A stretch of DNA of 64,000 nucleotides from assembly GCA_963971425.1 (NCBI GenBank), contig OZ020515.1, positions 9,130,291 to 9,194,290 of the forward strand. The letters run 5' to 3'. A model generated the notes under the pieces. The model had not been told where the DNA came from. It ran no database searches and worked only from the letters and a program-made list of their open reading frames with translations. Below are positions 34,190-44,318 of the stretch, piece after piece (within the stretch, counting starts at the first letter, position 1; each line of letters starts with the position of its first letter). The translations under genes and the position numbers were made by a program. Origin of the DNA: Bryoerythrophyllum caledonicum. Its lineage: Eukaryota; Streptophyta; Bryopsida; Pottiales; Pottiaceae.

Positions 34190-34278
34190 GTTGACTTACG
34201 CGGACGGGCGAGAGCTCTACCGGACGGGTGAATCGGACGGACGGGCGTACCGGACGTTCGTCCAGTATGACAACCCTA
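34190..34278 (+). mobile_element. Right terminus of a hAT-type element
   Basis: Read inward on the minus strand it starts TAGGGTTGTCATACTGGACG, then has several CGGACGG words. The TAGGGTTGTC start matches the hAT end at 27638 and the end at 55760. It interrupts the DUF7869 gene B coding frame. The left terminus of this element was not found; the body probably includes the kinase/RING pair, but that is inference. Confidence 0.6.
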
Positions 34279-35525
34279 TGCATCATGGTAAGAACCTCCT
34301 GGAGCGACGACTTTGATCGAAATCGGTTCAGGTAGTATAAGTCCCGATGTGAGAAGGCAGAATCGATGTGAACCTGCATCTTCTTTTGCCGTAGCAGCGA
34401 TGCTTGTGTTCCAGGTTGAGTAAGCTTCTTCTGATCCTGGTATTTGTCACACGTAGAACAACGGGCGAAGTTGTCTCCACCTCTCTTGGCATAGTACTCA
34501 GGAAAGCTCACTCGCCGAATCTTACTCAAGCTTGAGGTTGAGATTGGCGGCAATCCACAATCAGCGAGATGATTATCAAGATGCGGTATCTGATCCTTCC
34601 ACTTAAAACTTGCAGGAAGGACCTTTGCCAGAGCCTTCTCACCCGATGGGAGAACACGGGACTTGTGAGGCATGTGGTCCGCACGTCTATCGAGAATGGC
34701 TCCAAGAGCGGCAGTAGCCACAACCGTATGACCTCTAGGCTTACGCAAACCGGTATTCCCATGGTGTTGAGCCGCATGACCAGCGGCAGCGTCCTTCGCA
34801 TTCCGATAGAAAGTACTCGAACTTACACCCATGATTTTCATCCAAGCATGGGCACAAACGTCCACACCCTCTAGGGTCACAACCTTCCTACCCGAAGAGT
34901 TTCTATGAAAGTGTCTATGAACGTCGAGTTTGATATGATTTCTAAACTGCACAATGGTCTCACAGTACAAGCGCATCCGAAGGACTTTTATTTTATCTCT
35001 AGGATAGTGTTGTACACAGTTCTCACTGCAACAACTATTGCTCGCAACTGCGTTAATGGAAAGAGGGGTCATGAGAAATTCAGCATTCCTGGACACTGTT
35101 GGACGTGTATTCCTTGAGGAATTGTCGTACGAACGGGAGCTCCCACCTAGAGGTCAGTTACGCTCAACCAACCAGACATTGTAAACGTCCCTAAGGCAAT
35201 GATCAAAGAGACTCACACCGTCTAAGAAGACTTGTTGAATAGGCCAGGACTTAAACGAGTACCTCCACTCATCAGGAGCTTCCTCCAGAACAAAAGTACT
35301 GGACACCTGTACTACAACATTCGAATCCCCAATAAGACCAGAGGAACCTAGAATTGCATTAGACCGGACATTGCGAACCAACCCCTCTGCAACGCAAACA
35401 CCCAAACCATTGTGAAGCGAAACAGTCATCCCGACCCAGAGACGGCGAGGAATAACATCAAACTCAGGAAGGTCAGGGTTCACGGGAGCGTCAACATGAA
35501 CATCGTCGTCCTCCGAAGACGACAT
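34279..35525 (-). pseudogene. DUF7869-type transposon protein, copy B, cut by a hAT end
   Basis: Starts at ATG 35525 (MSSSEDDDVHVDAP). The first part (to 35154) is a small domain with PRRLWVGMTVSLHNGLGV. The same frame continues after a TGA into the N-terminal part of a DUF7869 protein: SNSCCSENCVQHYP, VCAHAWMKIMGVSSSTFYRN, AAQHHGNTGLRKPRGHTV, DRRADHMPH, and a FARCSTCDKYQ zinc-knuckle-like segment near 34440. It ends at the hAT terminus at 34278, before the catalytic core. It is a different subfamily from copy A. A palindrome array lies immediately upstream (35684-36098). Confidence 0.7.
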
Positions 35526-35683
35526 TCTGCATTCCAATGAGGTAAATATTAAATAACCATGCCAAATAAGAATGGGTGAATACCTTGTAGGAATAGACAT
35601 CAATGAAGAAGCATATGAAGAGGTAAAGTCTGGCGCTTGAAAATACATTTGATACAAGTGAATTGACATTGAAGAACAGACAA

Positions 35684-36098
35684 ATTTAGCTCGACTCGAG
35701 GTAAACTGATGCGGTATTATATGACAAGTAGAAAATTTAATGCGATTAGTTTTAATCCGAATATGAAATAATCTCAACCTCGATAGTGACAATTTGGCCC
35801 GATCCGACCTGATTTAATGACTATAAGACGCAATGTAATTTTATCCCGAGTCGAGTTAAAAAGACGTAGAAAATAAGGTAGATCAGTTTAGCTCGAGTCG
35901 AGATAAACTGTCCTTCGAAAGAAAGTAAGACAGTTTAGCTCGAGTCGAGCTAAACTGTCGAAACATTATAGTAGGACAGTTTAGCTACATACGAGCTGCA
36001 CTGTCCTACAATATTGAATCGACAGTTTAGCTCGACTCGAGCTAAACTGACAATAATGATATTGACCGACAGTTTAGCTCGAGTCGAGCTAAACTGTC
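35684..36098. repeat. Palindrome array 1 (TTAGCTCGAGTCGAGCTAA)
   Basis: Seven units, near 35684, 35842, 35886, 35931, 35977, 36022 and 36069. The four best extend to ACAGTTTAGCTCGAGTCGAG followed by CTAAACTGT, a near-perfect dyad. The centre alternates between GAGTC and GACTC. The later units are spaced about 45 bp apart. The array lies 160-570 bp upstream of the DUF7869 copy B start. Confidence 0.9.
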
Positions 36099-36715
36099 CT
36101 TCCGTGATTCTCGGCGCCTTTGTCAGGATTCGTATGGGAAAACTCTTCCGCCTATCAATCTGACTCTCTATATACTACAACCCAAATCTTTCCGTTAGTC
36201 GTCAAGAAACTTTCACTGATGCTTCAAAATCACAGTAGCAGCTGGAACCAGCGCAATGACCCTACACACTGTCACATCCTAATTGCTAGAGACTGTGCAC
36301 GGAGAATGCAAGAAGTATACATTGTGTACCTTATGAAGAAGACAACCGGTACGTTGTTGCCTCACCTGCTCAACCGTGCGCAACCTATAGGTGTTGCCCT
36401 CTTCAAGCTCCGACAGTCGTACTACCTCCAAGCCTCTCCACAACAACCTTGCACAACAACCAAAGTAAGAAGGAAACAAATGAAGAAAGTTTTCGAGTAT
36501 CGGCGAGGTCACTCACGGACACACGAACGTTTCAGAATTGGCGGGAGGAAACTTCAGAATTGGCGGGGGGGAGGGAACTTTTTCACAGCCCCTAAAAAGT
36601 GCAAATTCGAAATCTTAGCGAGAAACTGAATCAACTATTTCCCGGTTGACTAAAATAAGGAAAGGTCAATACCTCGAATATACTCGCACATGCGAGTTAT
36701 ATACACGGTTTTAGG
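36099..36715. other. No supported gene
   Basis: One 169-codon plus-strand frame exists but has no ATG at its start and no family motif. Confidence 0.35.
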
Positions 36716-36855
36716 GTAACGCTCAGGGTTTTGGATAGGTTTAGGTTTAGGGTTTAGGGTTAGGGTTTAGGGTTTGGAGTTTCGGATTTAGGGTTTGGAG
36801 TTTCGGGTTTAGGGTTTGGAATTTAGGTTCAGGTTTAGGGTTCATGGTTTAGGAT
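36716..36855 (+). repeat. Interstitial telomere-type repeats
   Basis: Degenerate TTTAGGG/TTAGGGT units (GGTTTAGGGTTTAGGGTTAG and variants such as GGTTTGGAGTTTCGGGTTTA). This is the plant telomere motif, here degenerate and internal. Confidence 0.75.
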
Positions 36856-38270
36856 CCTTGGTTTAGGTGATATCTTCTGATGCCAATTCATTTCAATATA
36901 ATAATACTTTGAAGATTCATGATATTGACAATTCAACTAAGGTATAGGGAAATGTAGAGAAGATATTGAGATGATTAGAAATAGTTTTTATTACAATCCA
37001 AATAGGACTTATCTATTATGTTGAAATCAAAGACCTTAAGAGACGAGTAGCATTTAAAAAAACAAAAAAACATATTATATGTGCACGTGTATTTTTAGCC
37101 AAAACAAATGAATTCAAACATGCTTTGGACATCATTTCTTTGGGGTTTTAAAAATGTGCATCATGTAACTATTTCGTCATCAATTTAGAATGTGCATTCT
37201 TTGGCAAGAATCCCAATGTCCCCATGGTCTGGATTTGCAATTGAAATTGGTTACTTTCCACTTAGAGGTACTCAAAGACTTGAAATGTGCGCAAACTAAT
37301 ATTTCAATTAAAATATCTTATTCTTGAGTTCACATTGTATTTTCATGACTTTAGGGTGTGGCAATCTAAGCATGACATAAAAGATGGAAGATTTCTTGAC
37401 CATATACAATTTATTTCATATTTTGACGTGAAATTGAAGACTTTGTCATTTGTAAAACATAGAGAGTGGAACAATATTAAAAGATTTAAATAAGAAACAG
37501 AGAGACCTCCTCATGACAAAAAAAGGATAATCAAAATATAAAATATAACCAATACAAAGTATATCACTTAGTGCATCAGGCATAATTTAATGTTCATAAT
37601 GTAAGTAATTTTGAATTTATTTATACATGCAAAAATGGAATAATTAGTTTTTGAGCACGTTCTAGTGGTCGCAAATTATATTTTAAATTCTCAAAATTTT
37701 GTAGAAGGATGATAAAAGTAACGAGGCATATTTATAAGTAATGTATTTTCTCAATGAGAGGCATATTTATAAGTAATTTATTTTCTCAATGAACGTCTTC
37801 ATTAAAAGTTATGCGAGCCAAAAGAGAAACTTCTCGATTGCCGGCACGACGAGCAACCTAAAAAACCTTTTGCTATGACACAGTATGGAATGTGGTATTT
37901 TCAATACATAGAAGTAATATTAGAACAAATGATATTGTGAAAAAATATGGTATTTTTCTAGTGAAAAATAAGTTTACATATTCATTCATCTATTTTTCAC
38001 ATTGTCACATATTAGTGATTTAGGGTACTAAGAATACTTAGACTTCATATCCACTAAAAACTAGGGGATCGTCATATTTTTTTGTTTTTTAATATTACTA
38101 TTGGAGATTTAGATCCACATATTATGAAAATCCTTTTAAAATTCAAAAGATTACTATTCCACTTGTGAAATACTTATCCATAAAGAGAAGTACGGAGTTC
38201 AAAATGATTGTTTGTAGAAGTGGAAATACACATTGCACATACATCAGATCGGTTTTTAGCAGAGGTGTGC
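36856..38270. other. AT-rich intergenic DNA, no gene
   Basis: Only short AT-driven ORFs. A 40-bp direct repeat (AGGCATATTTATAAGTAAT) is at about 37725 and 37762. Confidence 0.45.
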
Positions 38271-38274
38271 ACCA

Positions 38275-38480
38275 TCACTACATGCAGTGAACTAAAAGGA
38301 GTGTGTGCACACACTTTAGCTCCACTCGTGCTAACGTGTGCCTCATCACTAGGTGCAGTGAACTAAAAAGATAATATGCACAGATTAGCTCTACTAGAGC
38401 TAAATTGTGCACCATCACTAAATGGAGTGGATTAGAAAGCAAAAATTCACTATGTAGCTCCAGTATACAGAAGATGGCTT
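38275..38480. repeat. Palindrome array 2 (diverged)
   Basis: Three units with a spacer containing GTGCACCATCACTA and AGTGAACTA. The dyads read TTAGCTCCACTCGTGCTAA-like and TTAGCTCTACTAGAGCTAA, older versions of the palindrome in arrays 1 and 4. Confidence 0.6.
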
Positions 38481-39589
38481 CTAGAGAAGTGGAAACTAAA
38501 TAGGAATGCACACAGTAATTGTAAAATTTACAATAAGTGTAGTGACAAAACTATATTACACTAAATGCCAACTACTATACTAAATGTCAAACCTAGTAAA
38601 TAGTAGAACATAAAGTTTTTTACTTGTGGACAATTACTGTAGGGAACCTTAATCATGATTTGATTACATCTTGAGCATCATAGTAAAGAAGGGTTGAGTG
38701 CATGTAGAAAAGGAAGAATTTGCAAGAAAGAGCTTGGGAATAAGCGGACGTAGGTATGGAGCAGAAGGAAAATATAAAAAATTGGACAAAGTAGACTGTA
38801 AAATATGGAGGAAAAATGTAACTACAAGTAGAAGACTGGAAATATAAGAACATTCTTCTGGAAACGAAACTGAGAAAAGAAAGGAATATTGGAAAAGGAA
38901 AAAACTTAAACATACAATAAATATAGGAATACAAGTAAAATACTCATTAGATATCCATCACATAATACGCATTCAATGTGCATTACATATTCAATAAATA
39001 TTAATTAAATACTCATTAAATATTCAAATACACATTAATTTTACATTAGAAATTTATGCACTATTCATTAACAGTGCATTTAATACTCTTTAAATAATAA
39101 TTAAATATATAAATATTAATAAACTATCATAAATATACTTTTAAAACTTCCAACATTCAATAAATAAAATTCCAATATTCTTTAATTGTGCATAAAAGTT
39201 ACAGATATACCAATATACATGAATTATCCTCTAAAAAATCATTACAAAGTCATTAGTTATTGGCTAAATATTTGATTACACATTAAATATTCATTAGATA
39301 ATATTAAATAATGTAAAGAAAATGCAAGAGATGGGAATGAGAATAGTTGTAGATAAGAGGATATGAAATTGAGAAAGAAGATGAGACGAAGAATAAATGC
39401 ATGGCGACCGGTAGGCTGAAGACTTTGAGCTTATACTATTTATCAAGTATCAAAATTGTGTGCTAGGGAAGAGTTTTGATAGAGGGCTATTACGAAATGA
39501 ACTGTAGTAGGTGAACGAATGAGGGATAATATTCAGGACAATGGTGGCTAAAACTAGTTGCCAACTTGTTGACAAATAGTATACTAGAA
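38481..39589. other. AT-rich DNA with degenerate ATTAAATATTCA repeats
   Basis: At 38945-39310 there are many imperfect CATTAAATATT/ATTCATTAAATA words. No gene. Confidence 0.45.
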
Positions 39590-39978
39590 AAAAATAATCT
39601 CCACCGGGGCCGAGTGACCGGAATGCAAGAATAAACACGGTAAAGCCAACTCCGTGAGGCCTAGGCCGGTGTCCCGGCCCACTGGAGTGGCGGCGCCGGT
39701 TCCTCTAAATAGTAAATTTACAAAAAGTATAGGGGACACCAAAATTCCCCAAGAGCATGTGTTCAAGCATGAAATTACACGAGGGAATTAAAAGAAATCA
39801 ATAAAAACCTCCCAAAAAATTAGCCTACTATGGCATTAGTGCTGGGCGCTGGCGTTCCCTCACAGTGGCCAATTCGGAGACGGTGCGGGGGGTAAAGGGT
39901 GACCCCCCTCACTTCATCTCAAACTTGGGCACCTTCCCGCTGGCGTGGAAAATTCTCCGTCAGGGGTGGAGATGCTCC
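39590..39978. mobile_element. Probable MITE related to the one at 16971
   Basis: The right end GGGGTGGAGATGCTCC (39963-39978) and the preceding GCTGGCGTGG...TTCTCC match the right end of the 16971-17438 element. The left end (ATCTCCACCGGGGCC near 39597) is only weakly similar, so the left limit is uncertain. Confidence 0.4.
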
Positions 39979-40029
39979 AACAATTGTATTTGTACCGTTA
40001 CAGTAAAAGCAAAATGAAGTGAAAAGTAC

Positions 40030-40150
40030 AGAAAAAATTCACAATTTAGCTCTATTAGAGCTAAAGTGTACACCATCAGTAAATGTAGAGAACTATAAAG
40101 CTATAAAGCCACTTTAGCTCCATTAGAGCTGAAGTGTGCACTGGCATTTA
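40030..40150. repeat. Palindrome array 3 (diverged, two units)
   Basis: TTAGCTCTATTAGAGCTAA and TTAGCTCCATTAGAGCTGA, with the same GTACACCATCAGTAAATG-type spacer as array 2. Confidence 0.6.
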
Positions 40151-40289
40151 CTTTTTAATTATACAATTGCAAGATGTGGTCTTAACATACTTATTGTCTG
40201 TTTGATTGTCATAGAAAATAATATCAAACTCATAAAAAAGCAAAACTTGAATTCAAAGTAATAGAATCTTAAAATCGTAGCTTTAAAAC

Positions 40290-40530
40290 TCTCTTAAGTG
40301 TGCTTCACCTAATAATTGGTGTAGGAGGAACTTATATATATCGATGGTAATGAATTTACTCCTTGTGTGATGCAAAAATTGAAATCGAGTGAAGTGAAAG
40401 CCAACTGATCCACTAAAACCATGAAAGAAAACTAAACACTAAATATTGTAAACGTTCACTTTCGTCCAATTTAAGTTTGTGTATTATTGAGAAAATGTCA
40501 ATTTAGAAGTTTTAATTGAGATCATACGAA
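40290..40530 (-). repeat. TTAA-family repeat, copy 4 (partial)
   Basis: On the minus strand it has GTGGATCAGTTGGCTTTCAC, ATTTTTGCATCACACAAGGA and CTACACCAATTATTAGG, in the order of copy 1. No terminus is preserved. Confidence 0.5.
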
Positions 40531-41149
40531 TGAAATTGGAAATAATCACTTTCCTTTTGCTACGTGTTCGTTGCCCCAAAATATGCAAAATTGTAGTGTT
40601 AATGGCTCCGAAAAATTGTGTTGGAAATTTATGAGTACACAAATACTACAGGCGCGTAATATCTTGAACTTATTCTGGTAAAATTAAATTGGCTTCTTAA
40701 AAGTCCGGGTATCAGTAACGAAGGTGAATGATTTGTGGAGCATCCGGCATAATACCCGGGAGTTACACCCCAATATCGCAAACGGTATCCTGAGGGTATT
40801 TCGGGACCACCAAACGGCCACAGGGTTTCGACCCTCACGACTTTAGGTGGCCCAGAAACTTCCCCACGAAGTCGTGGCGCGAGCCATTTTTCTAGTCTTT
40901 TCGTTGCAGTCCAGGTTTTCCGTGTATTTCCAGGCGTTGATGTTTTGTGAGTTTTGTGAGTTGATGCGTTCGTTTGTATTAGTTTCGTTATCTACAGGGA
41001 TTGTTATGTTTTTACACTGTAGCGCTGCGTATAGGTTCCGCGTGCAATTTCTGGAGTCTAGGGTTTCCTGCGCATAGGGTTTGTAGGACGTGCGATTTGT
41101 TGTTGTGTGACTTCGTGTACACTGTAGCGCCAGAGTTTAGGGCTGTTTG

Positions 41150-41345
41150 CGTGAGATTGTGTGAGATTTGTGAGAGTTTGTGTGAGTTTCTGCGAGTGTG
41201 TGTGAGTTTCTGCGAGCGTGTGTGAGTTTGTGTGAGTTTCTGTGAGTGTCTGTGAATTTCTGTGAGTGTGTGTGAGTTTCTGTGAGCGTGTGTGAGTTTC
41301 TGTGAGTGTGTGTGAGTTTCTGTGAGTTTCTGTGAGCACGTAGAG
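41150..41345 (+). repeat. GTGAGTTTCTGT tandem repeat in a presumed leader exon
   Basis: About fifteen imperfect units of 10-12 bp (GTGTGTGAGTTTCTGTGA). It precedes a splice donor (AAAG/GTAAGT at 41428/41429), so it probably lies in the 5' untranslated exon of the gene starting at 41934. Confidence 0.6.
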
Positions 41346-41544
41346 TCTGAAACGGCCGTGCGTGGAGGATTGACGTGAACAAGTAACAAGACTTCCAGCT
41401 TTTCCAGTCGGATTTCTCAGTTTTAAAGGTAAGTGCACTCATTCAGTCTTGCATTTCTTTTGATATTTGTGTAGTTTTGCTTTTGATATGATGTGTTGAA
41501 ACATAATATATGTGTAGCATTGCTTTTGATGTATGTGTCACTAC

Positions 41545-41850
41545 GTAGATGAGAGTGTGTATTGGTTTCAATGTGCTGGTTTGAATGTGATGATTTGAAT
41601 GTGGTGATTTGAATGTGGTGGTTTTGTGGTGGTTTGTGGATATTTGTTGTGCTAGTTTAAATGTGCTGGTTTGTGCTGGTGTAAATGTGCTACTTTCTGC
41701 TAGTTTGAATGTGCTGGTTTCAATGTCATTGTTTCAATGTGCTGAATTCAATGTGTTTATTTCAAAGTGCTGAATTTCAATGTGCCCATTTCAAAGTGTT
41801 GATTTCAATGTGAAAGATTTCAATGTTTTGGTTTCCATGTGCTACTTTGA
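41545..41850 (+). repeat. TTTGAATGTGCTGG degenerate repeat in intron 1
   Basis: Repeated TTTGAATGTG(A/C/G)TG and TTTCAATGTGCTGA words, lying between donor 41429 and acceptor 41886. Confidence 0.55.
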
Positions 41851-42050
41851 TTGATTTTGTGTGTGGGTTTGTAATTGTTGTTGCAGGAAGTCCAGTTCCA
41901 GCAGAATTTGTCTGGGATTAAGGTTCATAAGCAATGGCTGAAAGGTAAAATCCATACTCTCACCCAGGAGCCCTAAACCCTACGCCTTCAGTATCATATA
42001 ACGAATGACGAATCTGTACAATCTGCGATAAATACGCTATTCATTGAACA

Positions 42051-42445
42051 CAGTTTAGCTCGAGTCGAGCTAATGTGGGAAATCCATATTGCACTATTGT
42101 CCACACTTTAGCTCGACTCGAGCTAAAGTATGCCTCCACTGTGCACTAATATCCACACTTTAGCTCGACTCGAGCTAAAGTGGGCCATTTCTGTGCACCT
42201 TTGGCCACACTTTAGCTCGAGTCGAGCTAAAGTAGACCTTTTCTGTGCACATTTGGCCACACTTTAACTCGACTCGAGGTAAAGTGTGATCAATGAAGCA
42301 AACACGAAAGCGCACTTTGGCGCAACTAGAGCGTAAGTGTGCCAAATGTGCACAGAAAAGTCCCACTTTAGCTCGACTCGAGCTAAAGTGTGGACTATAA
42401 TACACTATCGAGGTCACATAATAGCTCGACTCGAGCTAAAATGTA
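42051..42445. repeat. Palindrome array 4, inside an intron
   Basis: Eight good dyads (near 42053, 42107, 42160, 42211, 42264, 42365 and 42422, plus a divergent one at 42313). The core is CACTTTAGCTCGACTCGAGC followed by TAAAGTG. Period is about 52-54 bp, with spacers containing TGTGCAC and TTGGCCA. Isolated dyads follow near 42560, 42916 and 43241. Confidence 0.9.
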
Positions 42446-42676
42446 CGACTGTGTACGTCTTCGGTTGCGCTAAAAGCGACTCCTCAAAATAAAATCTTAA
42501 TATAAACTCTTAAACACTCGGTTTAAAATAAAACATGGCCTCTCTGTAAAGCCTACACACTTTACCTCGAATCGAGCTAAAGAGTGAGACAATAAACATA
42601 AAGAACAACTCAAACACAACAACATTCGGACTTTACACAGTCCAAATGTATAGTAATCCAATGATACCGACGACCC

Positions 42677-42836
42677 AACTCATGTCCACTTCTCGTTATA
42701 TTTTCACATGTGTGCAAGAGCTTCAGTCTCGCTTCCACCACTTGAGAACCTCAAAGAGTGATGTTCGTGAGTGATTGAAGCGTGAACTGAAGCTCTTTCG
42801 CAGTTCTGAGAGTTAAACGAGAAGTAGCCATGATTT
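42677..42836. repeat. Intronic imperfect hairpin, copy 1
   Basis: Arms pair over most of about 65 bp: AACTCATGTCCACTTCTCGT with ACGAGAAGTAGCCATGATT, and GCAAGAGCTTCAGTCTCGCT with GCGTGAACTGAAGCTCTTTC. The loop is near 42755. Confidence 0.75.
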
Positions 42837-42999
42837 GAATAGAAATGTATAGGAAAGTCGTTTGAATGAATACTGCAAGTGTCAGAACTGTTCAGCTATG
42901 CATTCCATGCATGAGCACTTTAGCTCGAGTCGAGCTAAAGATGAAGCTAAAACTTGAATACAACATTGATACATTGGTGTAATTGCAGTCTCCTAACTC

Positions 43000-43162
43000 A
43001 ACTCACGTCTACTTTCCGTTCACCTCTCATAAATCGTGCAAGAGCTTTAGTCCCGCTTCAACCACTTGAGAACCTCAAAGAGTGAGGTTCGTGAGTGATT
43101 TAAGGGGGAACTGAAGCTCTCCCACATTTCTGAGAGTTGAACGAGAAGTAGGCATGAGTTGA
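43000..43162. repeat. Intronic imperfect hairpin, copy 2
   Basis: Same structure and largely the same sequence as copy 1 (GCAAGAGCTTTAGTCCCGCT with GGGGGAACTGAAGCTCTCCC; ACGAGAAGTAGGCATGAGTT at the end). The two are about 320 bp apart, each next to a palindrome unit. Confidence 0.75.
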
Positions 43163-44318
43163 TTGTAAGTGTCTAAGAGAACGTTCTAAATGACTAAATT
43201 TTGTTGTAGAGTATTACTCACATACTTGAATAACGGTACACTTTAGCTCGAGTCGAGCTAATGTGTGACCTCGCCGTCCTAATCGGATGATCAATAGAGC
43301 AATCTAATATCTTTGCTCTATTTCGTATTTGTGCAGATCTGAGAGGGACATGATGATGTCGCAGCTGCAGCACTTCTTCCAGCCAAAGCCTGTCGACGTT
43401 GACGATGACGATGGGGACGACAACAACCACTTAGATTGCTGGGAGTTGAAGGATCCATCGATGACACTGAAGTGGACGCTTCTGTGGGCGACCTGTACGG
43501 ATCATTAAGTGTTTGGTCAGACCTTCGCTGGTGCTATCGTCGATCCCCAGCACATCGACTTCAAGACCAAAGTTACTGATGTAGTCCACGAAGATAACGA
43601 TTGCGTTAAGTTGTCGTGTGAGACGACCACTGAGTCCTTAGATCCGTATTTCTTTACTATTATAGTAAACAATAGTTCATCTCCCTTTTGTATCTTGGAT
43701 TTGGTCGATTCTCTTAGGTCTTCCAAATTTGAGGAAATACTGACTCAGGTCGAGCATGAAATCTCCCTTAAGAAATGGGAGACTAGTAGCGGTCAGCCGC
43801 TGAAAGCAAAGGCTATAGCTAATAAACTGCGCGTCATTCTATCTAGAATGAGTACCTTTGCCGCTCTAGATAAGGCCAAGAATATCGCGGCAAGACGCCC
43901 GATAGAACTTTCAACGGTTTCGGGGGCCGTGACCGGTACCCAAGACATGAGTCAAGCGTCGGTACCGGTAAGAACTCCAGGTGCGAGAACAAGTCGAAGC
44001 ACTCTGCGCAATACACTGTCTGCTTCCCCCGTCAAGAAGCGCTCAGCTGCGAAGAAGCCGGAGACCTCTTCAAGAAAGAAGTCGAAGCTCGTATCGGAGG
44101 AGGAGCTAGCCAATTCCATGGCCTCTGCACTCTCGGAGCTCCCCAAGGCGCTCGGATACGGAGAGACAATCGACTACAACAACGTCCAACAGATTTACCA
44201 GAAATTCTGGACGGAGTGTCAGAGCTGCTTTTTCAAAGGCGACAGAGAGATGAAGATCGAGCTTGACGTGATGAGGTTGCATAATGCATCGCTGGAGTGG
44301 ACGATCCGTGAGTTCGAG

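Larger units (their letters stand above)
41934..44318 (+). pseudogene. Unrecognised spliced gene, interrupted by an LTR element
   Basis: Model: a leader exon to 41428; exon 41887-41944 (after TTGTTGTTGCAG) with ATG 41934; intron 41945-43336 (GTAAAA...TTTGTGCAG); exon from 43337. The protein starts MAERSERDMMMSQLQHFFQP, then an acidic run DVDDDDGDD, then an unrecognised region with TFAGAIVDPQHIDFKTKV and SSSPFCILDLVDSLRSSKF. It ends in a basic, Ser-rich segment (KKRSAAKKPETSSRKKSKL, possible nuclear signal) and SELPKALGYGETIDYNNVQQ. An in-frame TAA is at 43506-43508. Coding ends at 44318, where an LTR begins. The 1.4 kb intron carries palindrome array 4 and two hairpins. No function assigned. 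Confidence 0.55.

Noticed and set aside
34150-34278. C-terminal end of the DUF7869 copy B ORF past the hAT border
   Set aside because: The residues after the border are translated transposon terminus and not part of the family.
36120-36629. 169-codon plus-strand ORF
   Set aside because: Starts at TTG rather than ATG, has no motif, and lies between a palindrome array and telomere-type repeats.
42051-42445. CRISPR-like regularly spaced repeats
   Set aside because: The window is plant nuclear DNA; the dyads are palindromic, spacers resemble one another, and there are no cas genes. It is a palindrome tandem array.
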